Assembly: GCF_000384295.1 (NCBI RefSeq)
Contig: NZ_KB913037.1
Coordinates: 2,337,975-2,401,974, forward strand
From: Amycolatopsis balhimycina FH 1894
GTDB lineage: Bacteria > Actinomycetota > Actinomycetes > Mycobacteriales > Pseudonocardiaceae
Length of the DNA: 64,000 nt
Reading direction: 5' to 3'
Position 1 is the first letter of the stretch. Each line of letters begins with the position of its first letter. A program made the translations under genes and the position numbers. Below are positions 34,843-45,318 of this stretch, in pieces. The notes under the pieces were generated by a model. The model was given only the letters and a program-made list of their open reading frames with translations. It did no database searches and was not told the origin of the DNA.

Positions 34843-35529
34843 ATGCACACCAGCACAAGTCAATCGAAGCGAGCCCTCGTCATCGGACTGACCGCCGCCG
34901 TGGTCGCCGCGGCGAGCATCATCGACGCGGGCGCGGCCGAAGCGGCCGCCTGCAGGGGTTACGTCGGGCTCACGTTCGACGACGGGCCCTCCCCCACGAA
35001 CACCCCTCGGCTGCTCAACGCCCTCAAGCAGAACGGGCTCCGGGCCACGCTGTTCAACGAAGGCCGGTACGCCGCCGCCTACCCGGCCCAGGTCAAGGCC
35101 GAGGTCGACGCCGACATGTGGATCGGCAACCACAGCTACACGCACCCGCATCTGGTCCAGCTGAGCAAAGCGCAGGTCGACAGCGAAATCACCCGGACCC
35201 AGCAGGCCATCGCCGCGGCCGGAGGCGGCACGCCCAAGCTGTTCCGCCCGCCGTTCGGCGGCACCAACTCGACGGTGAAGTCGGTCGAGGCCAAGTACGG
35301 GCTGCGAGAGATCATCTGGGACATCAGCTCCGGCGACTCGAGCGGCGTCAGCGTCGACAGGATCGTGCAGGCCAACGCCAACCTCACCGACGGCCAGATC
35401 ATCCTCATGCACGACGGACCCGCCAACACGATCGCCGCGATCCCGCGCATCGCGCGGGGACTGGCCGGCCGTGGCCTGTGCGCGGGCATGATCTCGCCGC
35501 AGACCGGCCGCGCCGTGGCACCGAGCTGA
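34843..35529 (+). CDS. Secreted CE4 polysaccharide deacetylase (acetylxylan esterase-like)
   Basis: A 228-residue secreted NodB-homology enzyme. The signal peptide (about 1-36, ending AEA-AAC) is followed by the five CE4 motifs: TFDDGPS (catalytic base Asp and metal Asp), HSYTHPHL (metal His pair), RPPFGG, the DISSGDSS region and LMHDG (His). The form IGNHSYTHPHLVQL is typical of Streptomyces acetylxylan esterases, so deacetylation of xylan or mannan is likelier than of chitin. ATG 34843 has GGGACGAGA upstream. Likely controlled through the AGCGCT operator. Confidence 0.88.
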   Translation: MHTSTSQSKRALVIGLTAAVVAAASIIDAGAAEAAACRGYVGLTFDDGPSPTNTPRLLNALKQNGLRATLFNEGRYAAAYPAQVKAEVDADMWIGNHSYTHPHLVQLSKAQVDSEITRTQQAIAAAGGGTPKLFRPPFGGTNSTVKSVEAKYGLREIIWDISSGDSSGVSVDRIVQANANLTDGQIILMHDGPANTIAAIPRIARGLAGRGLCAGMISPQTGRAVAPS

Positions 35530-35845
35530 GCCCAGGGCCTCATGAGAGCGGAACCGGGGGAAACCCGGCTCCTGTCACATTCGAACCGTTCGACATTTTG
35601 CGGTTGACCTCGCTGAACAAATCCGCGGCTGTGCACGATCACAGAAATTCCCGCGGCAAGCCTTGCGGCTATCACTGACTTGCGGTTCCATCGTCACCAG
35701 AACCGCACGTAGTCGCTTGTGTACGCTGCCGATCCGGCTCCTGCGCTTCCCGCTCGCTGAACGAAGTAAGCGCTTTCAGTTCTCGCAAAGGCACTGCGCG
35801 GCTCGCGCGATCTCCCCGGAGACACTGACCATGAGAGGACCGACG
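35530..35845. other. Intergenic region before the rhamnosidase
   Basis: No gene is supported. A short CCGGG-GGAAA-CCCGG hairpin (35554-35568) may end the CE4 transcript, and the AGCGCT operator is at 35765-35778. The stretch 35580-35700 is less GC-rich than its surroundings. Confidence 0.5.
35765..35778. promoter_or_regulatory. AGCGCT operator upstream of the rhamnosidase-CE12 pair
   Basis: AGTAAGCGCTTTCA, another member of the AAGCGCTT set, 68 bp upstream of the rhamnosidase ATG. Confidence 0.6.
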
Positions 35846-37921
35846 ATGAGCAGGCAATCGAGTCGCCATCGGAGCGCCGGGCTCGCCGTACTCGCGGTGG
35901 TGGCGCTGACCAATGCGATGTCGAGCGGTGGTCAGGCCGCCGCCGCGGACGCTGCGCCCTGGCCGGCGAACCCCGGCTGGCAGCAGTACGTCCCGGGACC
36001 GGCCACACCGAACGTGACCCCGGTCGCCGTGGTCAGCACATCGGGAACCGTCACCAACGCGGCCGCGCTGGTCGCAGGTGGGAGCGGCAGCGCCAAGCTG
36101 ACCATGGCGTCCGGCGGGCCCGCACCCAGGATCCTCCTCGACTACGGCAAAGACGTCGGCGGCTTTCCCTCCTTCACGGTGACGGCAGCGAGCGGCAACC
36201 CGGTGCTGCGCGCCGCCTACAGCGAGGGCAGGCAGTTCATGAGCGCCAAGGGGGACGGCGGAGGCGCGTTCAACGCGGGCGACAAGTCCAGAGCCAACAG
36301 CTACACCGTCCGCGCGGCCGGAACGATCACCCACAGCTTGATGCAGGGCGGCGAGCGCTTCCAGGAAATCACGCTGACCTCCCCCGGTTCCGTCACGCTC
36401 AGCGCGGTCGGCATCCGGTTCAGCGCCTACCGCGCGACGGCGAACGAGTACCAGGGGTACTTCATGTCCAGCTCGGACGAGCTGAACAAGATCTGGTACG
36501 CCGGCGCCTACACCAACCAGCTCAGCATGCTGCCCCCAGGGATGGGGGGCGTCAGCCAGCTGCCACTGATCCTGGACGGGGCCAAGCGGGATCGCAACGT
36601 CTGGATCGGTGACATCTACGCGGAAGGCCCGACGAACTACGTCAGCCTGGGCAGCAACGGCAACGAGTACCTCAAGCAGTCCATCCGGCTGCTCGGCAGC
36701 CACCAGCTCAGCAGCGGCTTCGTCACCGGGTGCCTGGCGCCGCAGACACCGGTGCACACCGGCCCGCCCATTCCGGGCACGACCGGGTGCTACTCGACGA
36801 GCTACTCCCTGTACTTCGCTCCCGACCTGGCCGACTACTACCGCGCCACCGGCGACCTCGCCTTCGCCCGGCAGCAGTTCCCGATCGTGCAGCGGCAGCT
36901 CGGCTGGAACGCCTCCCGGCTCAACTCGCTGGGTCTGCTGGTCACCGACACCAGCGACGGCCTGGACTGGGACTGGTACGACGGCAACAAAACCGGCGCG
37001 GTGAGCATGTACAACATGCTGTATTACCTGAACCTGACCGAGGCCGCGTACCTGGCGCGGGAGACGGGCCAGCCCGATCTCGCGACGCAGTACACCGCCA
37101 AGGCCGCCGCCCTGCGCACCGCGATCAACACCAACCTCTTCAACTCCCGCACCGGCGTCTACGACCTCAGCGACAAGAAGCGCGGCACCGTCACCCAGGA
37201 CGCCAACGCCGCCGCGGTCACCTTCGGCGTCGCGCCGGCCGGCGCCGTCCCCGGTATCCTGGCCAAGCTGAAGTCCGCGCTGTGGGGCGCCCACGGCCCG
37301 CAGCCCTTCTCCGCCGACACCGGCTACTCCAAGCTGGTCAGCCCGTTCGTCTCCGGTTTCGAGCTGCGCGCCCGGCTGGCCGCCGGGGACACCACCGGCG
37401 CGATGCAGCTGCTGGCCGACGTCTGGGGCCAGATGGTCCGGCCCGGCCCCAACTACACCGGCGCCCTGTGGGAGAACCTGAACCCCGACGGCACCATCCC
37501 GAAGGGCAGCACGAGCCTGGCACACGGCTGGGCGTCCGCCCCCACCTCGGCGCTGACCGGCTACGTGCTCGGCGCCCGCCCGGTCAGCGCCGGGTACGCC
37601 ACCTGGATCGTCCAGCCGCAGCCCGGATCGCTGAGCTGGACCGTGGGGCAGGTACCCACCCCGCACGGGCCGCTGGCGGTCAAGTGGGGCCGCGCGAGTG
37701 GCGGCGAGTTCGACATGGACGTCACCGCCCCGGACGGGACCAGCGGCACCATCGCCGTCCCGGCCTCCGGCGCGAACACGGCGATCACCGTGAACGGAAC
37801 GAGCGTCTGGGACCACGGAACCTTCACCGCCGGTGCCGGAGTCACCAGCGCACGCAGCGACGGGTCCTATGTCTACCTGTCCGTCAGCGCCTCGGGCACC
37901 TACCGCGTGGTCGCCCGATGA
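35846..37921 (+). CDS. Secreted GH78-like alpha-L-rhamnosidase
   Basis: A 691-residue secreted enzyme. The signal peptide (about 1-36) precedes beta-sandwich domains (about 45-205) and an (alpha/alpha)6 catalytic barrel (about 215-560), then a C-terminal beta domain (APTSALTGYVLGARPV... onward). Family-level landmarks are PLILDGAKRDRNVWIGDIY, the region of the general acid in GH78, SDGLDWDWY, and GALWENLNPDG with the putative base Glu. It would release rhamnose from rhamnogalacturonan I fragments. ATG 35846 has AGAGGA 6 nt upstream; an ATG at 35831 precedes that site. The stop overlaps the CE12 start by ATGA. Confidence 0.82.
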   Translation: MSRQSSRHRSAGLAVLAVVALTNAMSSGGQAAAADAAPWPANPGWQQYVPGPATPNVTPVAVVSTSGTVTNAAALVAGGSGSAKLTMASGGPAPRILLDYGKDVGGFPSFTVTAASGNPVLRAAYSEGRQFMSAKGDGGGAFNAGDKSRANSYTVRAAGTITHSLMQGGERFQEITLTSPGSVTLSAVGIRFSAYRATANEYQGYFMSSSDELNKIWYAGAYTNQLSMLPPGMGGVSQLPLILDGAKRDRNVWIGDIYAEGPTNYVSLGSNGNEYLKQSIRLLGSHQLSSGFVTGCLAPQTPVHTGPPIPGTTGCYSTSYSLYFAPDLADYYRATGDLAFARQQFPIVQRQLGWNASRLNSLGLLVTDTSDGLDWDWYDGNKTGAVSMYNMLYYLNLTEAAYLARETGQPDLATQYTAKAAALRTAINTNLFNSRTGVYDLSDKKRGTVTQDANAAAVTFGVAPAGAVPGILAKLKSALWGAHGPQPFSADTGYSKLVSPFVSGFELRARLAAGDTTGAMQLLADVWGQMVRPGPNYTGALWENLNPDGTIPKGSTSLAHGWASAPTSALTGYVLGARPVSAGYATWIVQPQPGSLSWTVGQVPTPHGPLAVKWGRASGGEFDMDVTAPDGTSGTIAVPASGANTAITVNGTSVWDHGTFTAGAGVTSARSDGSYVYLSVSASGTYRVVAR

Positions 37922-38919
37922 TCATCCCCGTCATCGGCGCACTGGTCGCCCTGTCCGTGCTCCCCGGCACGGCGGACGCCGTCAACTACTCCTTCAACGT
38001 TCCGCCCGGTGACTACGAGGTCACTTTGACCTTGGGCAGTGCGACCCAGCCCGCGCAGACCGGTGTCCAGGTGGAGGCCCGCCGCACCATGCTCGCACCC
38101 GTGAACACCCGCGCCGGCGAGTTCCGCCGGGAGGTACTGGCGGTGAACGTGCGCAGCCCGGAAAGCATGCCCACCGGCGAAGAAGGGACGGGGACACCCG
38201 GCCTGCAGGTCCACCTCACCGGGAGCCACCCGGCAGCGGTGAACGTCTCCGTGGCACCCGTGCGCCGGCCGCGGCTGTTCGTGGTGAGCGACTCCACGGC
38301 GTCGGACTGGCTCAAGGGTCCGAAACGGGGCTGGGCGCAGGAACTGCCCCAGCTGCTGCGACCGGGGATCGTGGTCGCCAACTACGCCGACTCGGGTGAG
38401 AGCACCGGGAGCTGGTTGAGCAATCCCCGGCTGTTCGCCACCGTGAAGCCGTTGATCCAGCCCGGCGACGAAGTGCTGATCCAGCTGGCGCACAACGACA
38501 AGACCACACCGGAGAGCACGTTCCGGGCCAATCTGGGGAAGCTCGTCGACGGCGTCCGCCAGCGTGGCGGGGTGCCGGTCCTGGTCACCCCGCCGGTGCG
38601 GCACCAGTTCGGCCCGAACGGGAAGCTCACCCCGACCGGCCTGATCGTCAACAACCTCGGCGTCGACCTCCCAGCGGTGATCCGCGACGTCGCCGGCAAG
38701 CTGCACGTGCCGCTGATCGACCTCACCGCGCGCAGCCAGGCGCTGCTGGAGCAGCTGGGTGAAACCGCGTCCTGGCCCCTGTACCTGACCGTCCAGCACG
38801 ACGGCGTTCAGGACTACGCGCACTTCTCCGAATACGGCGGAACCGTCATGGCCGGTCTCGTCACCTCGGGCATGACCGACGCCCACCTGCCCGCCGCGGG
38901 CTCGCCCAGGCAACGGTGA
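37918..38919 (+). CDS. Secreted CE12 rhamnogalacturonan acetylesterase (second copy)
   Basis: A 333-residue CE12 enzyme with a short signal peptide (MIIPVIGALVALSVLPGTADA), a beta domain (about 22-115) and the SGNH core: VVSDSTASDW (Ser), ADSGEST, LAHNDK (Asn) and AHFSEYGG (His). Its ATG overlaps the rhamnosidase stop (ATGA), so the two are coupled. Rhamnosidase plus acetylesterase together point to acetylated rhamnogalacturonan I as substrate. It is a diverged paralogue of 21285. Confidence 0.88.
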   Translation: MIIPVIGALVALSVLPGTADAVNYSFNVPPGDYEVTLTLGSATQPAQTGVQVEARRTMLAPVNTRAGEFRREVLAVNVRSPESMPTGEEGTGTPGLQVHLTGSHPAAVNVSVAPVRRPRLFVVSDSTASDWLKGPKRGWAQELPQLLRPGIVVANYADSGESTGSWLSNPRLFATVKPLIQPGDEVLIQLAHNDKTTPESTFRANLGKLVDGVRQRGGVPVLVTPPVRHQFGPNGKLTPTGLIVNNLGVDLPAVIRDVAGKLHVPLIDLTARSQALLEQLGETASWPLYLTVQHDGVQDYAHFSEYGGTVMAGLVTSGMTDAHLPAAGSPRQR

Positions 38920-38985
38920 CGGGAGCAAGCATGAGCCGGCACGCCACCTCCTCCCCGATCGATCGCCGGGTAATAAGGTGGATGA

Positions 38986-40041
38986 ATGGGGCAGGACGAG
39001 GGCGGCAGCCCGCAACGGGCACGCCGGGCGAGTATCCGGCAGGTCGCCGCCGCCGCGCGCGTGTCCACCTCCACCGTGAGCAACGTGCTGAACAACCCGG
39101 ACGTCGTGGCCACGAGCACCCGGCGCCGGGTGGAGGACGCCATGGCCGAGGTGGGCTACGTCCGCAACGGCGCGGCCCGCCAGCTGCGCGGCGCGCCGAG
39201 CACGATCGCCGGCTGCCTGCTGCTGGACACCGCCAACCCGTTCTTCGCCGAGGTCTCCCGGGGCATCGAGGACCGGCTCACCGAGGCCGGCTGCCTGCTC
39301 ATCGTCGGCAGCACCGACGTGCGCGCCGCCCAGGAGAACAACTACCTGCGCATGATGGAGGAACTGGGTGTTCGCGGCATCCTCGTCAACCCGTCCGGTT
39401 CGCGGCTGGACCGGCTGGTGCGCCTCAGCGGGCGCGGCACACCGGTGGTCCTGGTCGACCACCCCCGGGCGGGTGCCGACCTCTGCGCGGTCGCCGTCGA
39501 CGACGTGCACGGCGGCGGCCTGGCCGCCGACCACCTCCTCGCGCTCGGACACCGGCGGATCGCCTTCCTGGGCAGCCAGGCGGGCATCCGGTCGCTGCGA
39601 GACCGAGGGGAGGGAATACGCCGGTCGATGAGGAAGGCCGGATTGGACGTGTCGTCGACACTGGTCGAAATTCCGGTGCCCGAGCCGTGCACGGTCGATG
39701 TGGCCGACTCGGTCGTCGATCAGGTGCTCGCGGTCTCGCCGCGCCCGACCGCGGTCATCTGCTTCAACGACGTCGTCGCTTTGGGAATGCTGCGCGGTTT
39801 ACGCCGGCACGGCATTCCGGTGCCCGGGCAGATGTCGGTGGTCGGGTACGACGACGTCCAGTTCGCGGAGCAGCTCTCCCCCGCGCTGACGACCGTCCGC
39901 CAGCCCAAGTACCAGCTCGGCCGCGCCGCCGCCGAGCTGCTCCTGGCCGAGGACCGGCCCGGCCACCAGCACCAGGAAATCCGGTTCACCCCGGAACTGG
40001 TCGTGCGTGCCTCCACCGCGCCCCCCGCCATCGGCGGCTGA
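38986..40041 (+). CDS. LacI-family regulator, candidate controller of the AGCGCT regulon
   Basis: A 351-residue LacI-type repressor of a different subgroup from the three mannan-locus copies. The HTH is ASIRQVAAAARVSTSTVSNV; the core has NPFFAEVSRGIEDRL, ILVNPSG, VVLVDHP, HRRIAFLG and VVGYDDVQFAEQLSPALTTV, the usual order of the family. ATG 38986 follows AAGGTGG. It lies just downstream of the rhamnosidase-CE12 pair and upstream of the second mannan operon. Its complete HTH and location among AGCGCT-controlled genes make it a good candidate regulator of that set. Confidence 0.88.
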   Translation: MGQDEGGSPQRARRASIRQVAAAARVSTSTVSNVLNNPDVVATSTRRRVEDAMAEVGYVRNGAARQLRGAPSTIAGCLLLDTANPFFAEVSRGIEDRLTEAGCLLIVGSTDVRAAQENNYLRMMEELGVRGILVNPSGSRLDRLVRLSGRGTPVVLVDHPRAGADLCAVAVDDVHGGGLAADHLLALGHRRIAFLGSQAGIRSLRDRGEGIRRSMRKAGLDVSSTLVEIPVPEPCTVDVADSVVDQVLAVSPRPTAVICFNDVVALGMLRGLRRHGIPVPGQMSVVGYDDVQFAEQLSPALTTVRQPKYQLGRAAAELLLAEDRPGHQHQEIRFTPELVVRASTAPPAIGG

Positions 40042-40155
40042 CCGGGCACGCTCTTCGCGCATTCGGCTCTGCTGCCTGGTTCCGATGCCGTTGTTTCCGT
40101 TGCGCCGTCCAGTCCTTCCCGTCGCTGCCCGTCCGAAGTAAACAGCAGAGGGGTA

Positions 40156-40209
40156 TTGCCGGGCGGTGTTTTTCGGCGGTACGGTCATGACACCGGCCGT
40201 TTCCGAAAC
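40156..40209 (+). promoter_or_regulatory. Candidate promoter and small palindrome of the second mannan operon
   Basis: TTGCCG (40156-40161), 18-nt spacer, TACGGT (40180-40185), then GTTTC-C-GAAAC (40199-40209) near the expected start of transcription. No AGCGCT or GACTTA site is seen in this 288-bp gap, so control may differ from the first mannan locus. Confidence 0.35.
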
Positions 40210-40236
40210 CGGCTCTCCGGCGAAGATCAATTGTAA

Positions 40237-41733
<1,497 letters not shown>

Positions 41734-41762
41734 CCGAACTCCGCACCCGCCATGGAGGAAAG

Positions 41763-44399
41763 ATGAGAGCGCGTTTCGCACTCGTGTCACTGCTCGCGGT
41801 CGTGCTCGGCGCGGGGAGCGGGGGCCTGCAGGCTTCGGCGGCACCGGCAAGCGCCGAGCCGGTGGCCCCAGCCGACGTCAACGGGGTCACCGCGGGCAAC
41901 GCGGCGATCACTTCGGTCGACCTCGCCGGGAGGTGGAGCTTCACGCCGGCAGGCCGGGCGACGACTTCGATCACGGTGCCCGGTGGAGGCTGGTACAAGC
42001 AGGGCTTCACCGACGTGAACGAGGCGGTGTACTCCCGCACCGTCACCGTGCCGGACGCGGGCCAACCGCAGTCCACCTGGATCGAGTTCGGTGCCGTCAA
42101 CCACCAGGCGACCCTGTCGGTGGACGGCCGGGTCGTCGCCACCCAGACCACCTCGTTCACGCCGTCCCACTTCGACATCAGCGCCTATGCCGCCCCCGGC
42201 ACGACCCACACGATCAGCGTGGCCGTCAAGGGGCGGGGTGCGTTGAAGACGGCGGCGGGCAAGTACCTCGTCCCCCAGGCCGCCGAGTGGTCGGAGGCGG
42301 TTCCGCAGGGTATTTTCCGCTCGGCGGTCCTGCGGGTGTATCCGGCCGTGTACGTCAGCGACGCGTTCGTCCGCACTTCCGTCGCCGACCGGACTCTCGC
42401 TTACGACGTGTCCGTCACGAACACCTCGGCCGCCAGCAGGACCGTGACCCTGACCGGATCGCTCGCCTCGGACGCCGGTGCGTCGTTCAGCTACCCGGCG
42501 CTGCCCAGCCGCACGGTCACCGTGGCCGCCCGCTCGACCGCCAAGGTGACGGTCGGGCCGGTGGCGTGGGACCTCGGTGCCGCCTCGTACTGGTGGCCCA
42601 ACGTGCCCTACCGCGCCGGGTACCGCGCCCAGCTGCACACCCTGTCGGTGCACGCGGCGACGGACGACGGCCGCACCAGTGACGCGAGCTACCGATTCGG
42701 CTTCCGGGAAAGCACCCAGAACGGCGAGCACTACTACCTCAACGGCGTGCGGGTGAACTATCGCGGCGACAGCCTGCAGGGTGCCGACTACGACCGGATC
42801 AACAACGGCGGTAAGGGCGACGCCTACGACACGCTGCCCGGCTTCCTCCCGCCGTCCGGCACCAACGGCGGCTGGCCCCAGGCGGTCGACAACTACCAGC
42901 GGCTCAACTACAACGTCGTGCGGATCCACCAGGAGCCGGCCAGCCCGTACATGCTGGACGTGGCCGACGAGCTGGGTCTGATGATCATCGACGAGACCGC
43001 GATCCGCGGCTGGGCACAGGACCTGGCGGCCGGCCGCCAGTACAACGTGAACCACGCCCGCGACCTCGTCCTGCGCGACCGCAACCACCCGGCCGTCGTC
43101 CGGTGGAGCCAAATCAACGAACCGAACTTCACCGATGACTCCGAGAGCTTCGAGCAGGCCCTCTATGCGGCGATGAACGGCAACGACGGCACCAGGCCGA
43201 TCAGCATCGACGCCTCCCCCGGCGGCGATGCGCCCAGCCGGTACCCGAACATGAACTACCCCAACTTCGCCATTTTCCCGCACTACCTCGACGGAAACAG
43301 CAAATACGGAGAGGCCGTGCGTCCGGTGGCCGGAAGGCCCGACGGCGAGGGTGAGTACCTCTGGCCGGCGTGCAGCACCAAACAGGGCTTCCTGTGGTTC
43401 GGCACGACAACCGTCGCCAAGCGCGGCAAGGACGCCGACGACCTGCGCCCGTACACCCTGCTGTCCGCCTGGGCCGGTGTCGTTCCGGGGGTGCGGACCA
43501 CCGATTTCCGCACCGAGGAAGACCGCAACCCGGTCTACGGGGCGGACAACCTGCCTGACCCGTGGAGCAACTCGGTGGTCCAGCGGGTCCAGGCGGCGTT
43601 CAACCCGGTCGCCGCGATCGACCTGCCCTTCTGGTCGGCCTCCGGCGCGTCGGACTCGAACGCCACCTTCCCGCTCCCGCAAGCGGTGGGCACCTACTCC
43701 GCCGGCAGCACGATCAGCCGCACCATCACCGTGTTCAACGACGATTTCAGCGGCACCGCGGTGGGACTCGACTGGAGCGCGCGGCTCGACAGTCCTACCG
43801 GGACGGAGGTCGCGTCCGGGAGCACGACCCTCACCATCCCCCTGGGCTCCCGGACGGCGCACAACGTGTCGTTCAAGGCTCCGGCCGGCGGCTCACGGGT
43901 GTACCTCGTCCTGTCGACCACCAAGTCCGGGATCACCACCTTCCGCGACTCGGTGGAGTACTTCGGCCTCGGCAGTGCCGGCCCGGCACCGGGCAACTAC
44001 CGCATCGTCGCCCGCCACAGCGGCAAGCCACTGGCCATCGCCGCCGGCTCCACCGCCGACGGTGCCAAGGCCGTCCAGCAGTCCGGAACCGCGCCCTGGA
44101 CCATCAGCACCGTCCAGGGCGGCACCTACACCCTGCGCTACACCCCGACCGGCAAGGTGCTCGACGTCAACGGACACTCCACGGCAACCGGGGTGCAGTT
44201 GCAGCAGTGGACCCCCACCGGCGCCACCAACCAGCAGTGGTACCTGAGGCCGACGGGCGACGGGTACTACACCATCGTCGGCTACGAAAGCGGGCTGGCG
44301 GCCGACGTGTACGGCAATTCGACCGCCGACGGTGCCGCGGTCGTGCAGTGGACCGCCACCGGCGGCGCCAACCAGCAGTGGCAGCTGATCCCGGCGTGA
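41763..44399 (+). CDS. Secreted GH2 glycosidase with C-terminal ricin-type domain
   Basis: An 878-residue secreted enzyme. A signal peptide (about 1-28) is followed by the GH2 sugar-binding jelly roll (about 45-195), an immunoglobulin-like domain, a TIM barrel with the acid/base Glu in WSQINEPNF and probable nucleophile Glu in GEGEYLW, an additional beta domain, and a ricin/CBM13-like domain (about 738-878; NQQWYLRP, NQQWQLIPA). GH2 covers beta-galactosidase, beta-mannosidase and exo-glucosaminidase; removal of galactosyl or related side chains from galactomannan fits the operon, but the exact activity is not settled. ATG follows GGAGGAAAG. Confidence 0.83.
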   Translation: MRARFALVSLLAVVLGAGSGGLQASAAPASAEPVAPADVNGVTAGNAAITSVDLAGRWSFTPAGRATTSITVPGGGWYKQGFTDVNEAVYSRTVTVPDAGQPQSTWIEFGAVNHQATLSVDGRVVATQTTSFTPSHFDISAYAAPGTTHTISVAVKGRGALKTAAGKYLVPQAAEWSEAVPQGIFRSAVLRVYPAVYVSDAFVRTSVADRTLAYDVSVTNTSAASRTVTLTGSLASDAGASFSYPALPSRTVTVAARSTAKVTVGPVAWDLGAASYWWPNVPYRAGYRAQLHTLSVHAATDDGRTSDASYRFGFRESTQNGEHYYLNGVRVNYRGDSLQGADYDRINNGGKGDAYDTLPGFLPPSGTNGGWPQAVDNYQRLNYNVVRIHQEPASPYMLDVADELGLMIIDETAIRGWAQDLAAGRQYNVNHARDLVLRDRNHPAVVRWSQINEPNFTDDSESFEQALYAAMNGNDGTRPISIDASPGGDAPSRYPNMNYPNFAIFPHYLDGNSKYGEAVRPVAGRPDGEGEYLWPACSTKQGFLWFGTTTVAKRGKDADDLRPYTLLSAWAGVVPGVRTTDFRTEEDRNPVYGADNLPDPWSNSVVQRVQAAFNPVAAIDLPFWSASGASDSNATFPLPQAVGTYSAGSTISRTITVFNDDFSGTAVGLDWSARLDSPTGTEVASGSTTLTIPLGSRTAHNVSFKAPAGGSRVYLVLSTTKSGITTFRDSVEYFGLGSAGPAPGNYRIVARHSGKPLAIAAGSTADGAKAVQQSGTAPWTISTVQGGTYTLRYTPTGKVLDVNGHSTATGVQLQQWTPTGATNQQWYLRPTGDGYYTIVGYESGLAADVYGNSTADGAAVVQWTATGGANQQWQLIPA

Positions 44400-44433
44400 C
44401 AATCCACCACCACCCCCACCCACGGAGTCGTCC

Positions 44434-45318
44434 ATGACCATGCAACGACGTACCTTCCTGCGTGTCGGCGCGGCCGGAGCGGCAGGCCTCGGCCTGGGCC
44501 TGCTCGGCGCGGGACAGGCACTCGCCACCGTCACCCCGCTGGGCGCGCCGACCACGACGTTCGCGGTGGGCGTCCGCCAGTACAACTGGATGCGTGGCAA
44601 CCGCCCGATCACCATCTACGTTTACTACCCGGCCAAGGGCACGCCCGGCAGCGGACCTGTCACCAACGCGCCGGTCGCCGACGGCGTGTTCCCCGTCTGC
44701 GAATACACCCACGGCAGCGGCGGCAGCCCGCAGGGTTCCCTGTCGCACATCCAGCCGCTGGCCGCGGCGGGCTTCATCGTGCCGGCACCGTACTTCCGCA
44801 ACGCGAACATCGGCGACACCTACAACGGCAACCTGGGCCGGGACGTCTCCGAGGCCATCACCCGGACCTTGGCGCTCAACACGGCCAACGACCCGTTGAA
44901 GGGCCACATCAACACCACGACGGGCGTGGGCGTGTACGGCTACTCGATGGGCGGTATGACCACGCACAGCCTGCTCACCGTTGCGCCCGACCCGCGGATC
45001 ACCGCGGCGGTCGCGATGTCCTGTGTGGACATGGGGAACCCGGCCGCCTCGGTCAAGGCCAAGGTCCTGTTCATCCACGGGGACCGGGACCAGCTCTGTC
45101 CCTACTCCTCCGCCCGCCAGGCCTACCGGGAACTGTCGCGGCCCAAGGCGTTCCTCACCATGCGTGGCGCGGACCACAGCAGCTACTTCCGGGACACCCG
45201 CTCCCGCAACACCTTCGTGGACTGGATGCGCTGGGGCCTGTACGCCGACACCGTCGCCCGTGACCGCCTCCGCACCGATGCCTCCTCGAGCGGCACCACC
45301 TGGGAGGCAGAGCTCTGA
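44434..45318 (+). CDS. Tat-exported alpha/beta hydrolase, specificity unknown (copy 2)
   Basis: A 294-residue paralogue of the protein at 23339, sharing the Tat signal (QRRTFLRVGAAGAAGLGLGL), VRQYNWMRG, GYSMGGM (nucleophile Ser; GHSMGGM in copy 1), HGDRD (Asp) and GADHSSY (His), and the tail TWEAEL. The change His to Tyr before the Ser is a natural difference between copies. It lies between the GH2 and GH5 genes; its TGA overlaps the GH5 start (TGATG). A secreted esterase acting on acylated hemicellulose is the best guess. Confidence 0.8.
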   Translation: MTMQRRTFLRVGAAGAAGLGLGLLGAGQALATVTPLGAPTTTFAVGVRQYNWMRGNRPITIYVYYPAKGTPGSGPVTNAPVADGVFPVCEYTHGSGGSPQGSLSHIQPLAAAGFIVPAPYFRNANIGDTYNGNLGRDVSEAITRTLALNTANDPLKGHINTTTGVGVYGYSMGGMTTHSLLTVAPDPRITAAVAMSCVDMGNPAASVKAKVLFIHGDRDQLCPYSSARQAYRELSRPKAFLTMRGADHSSYFRDTRSRNTFVDWMRWGLYADTVARDRLRTDASSSGTTWEAEL

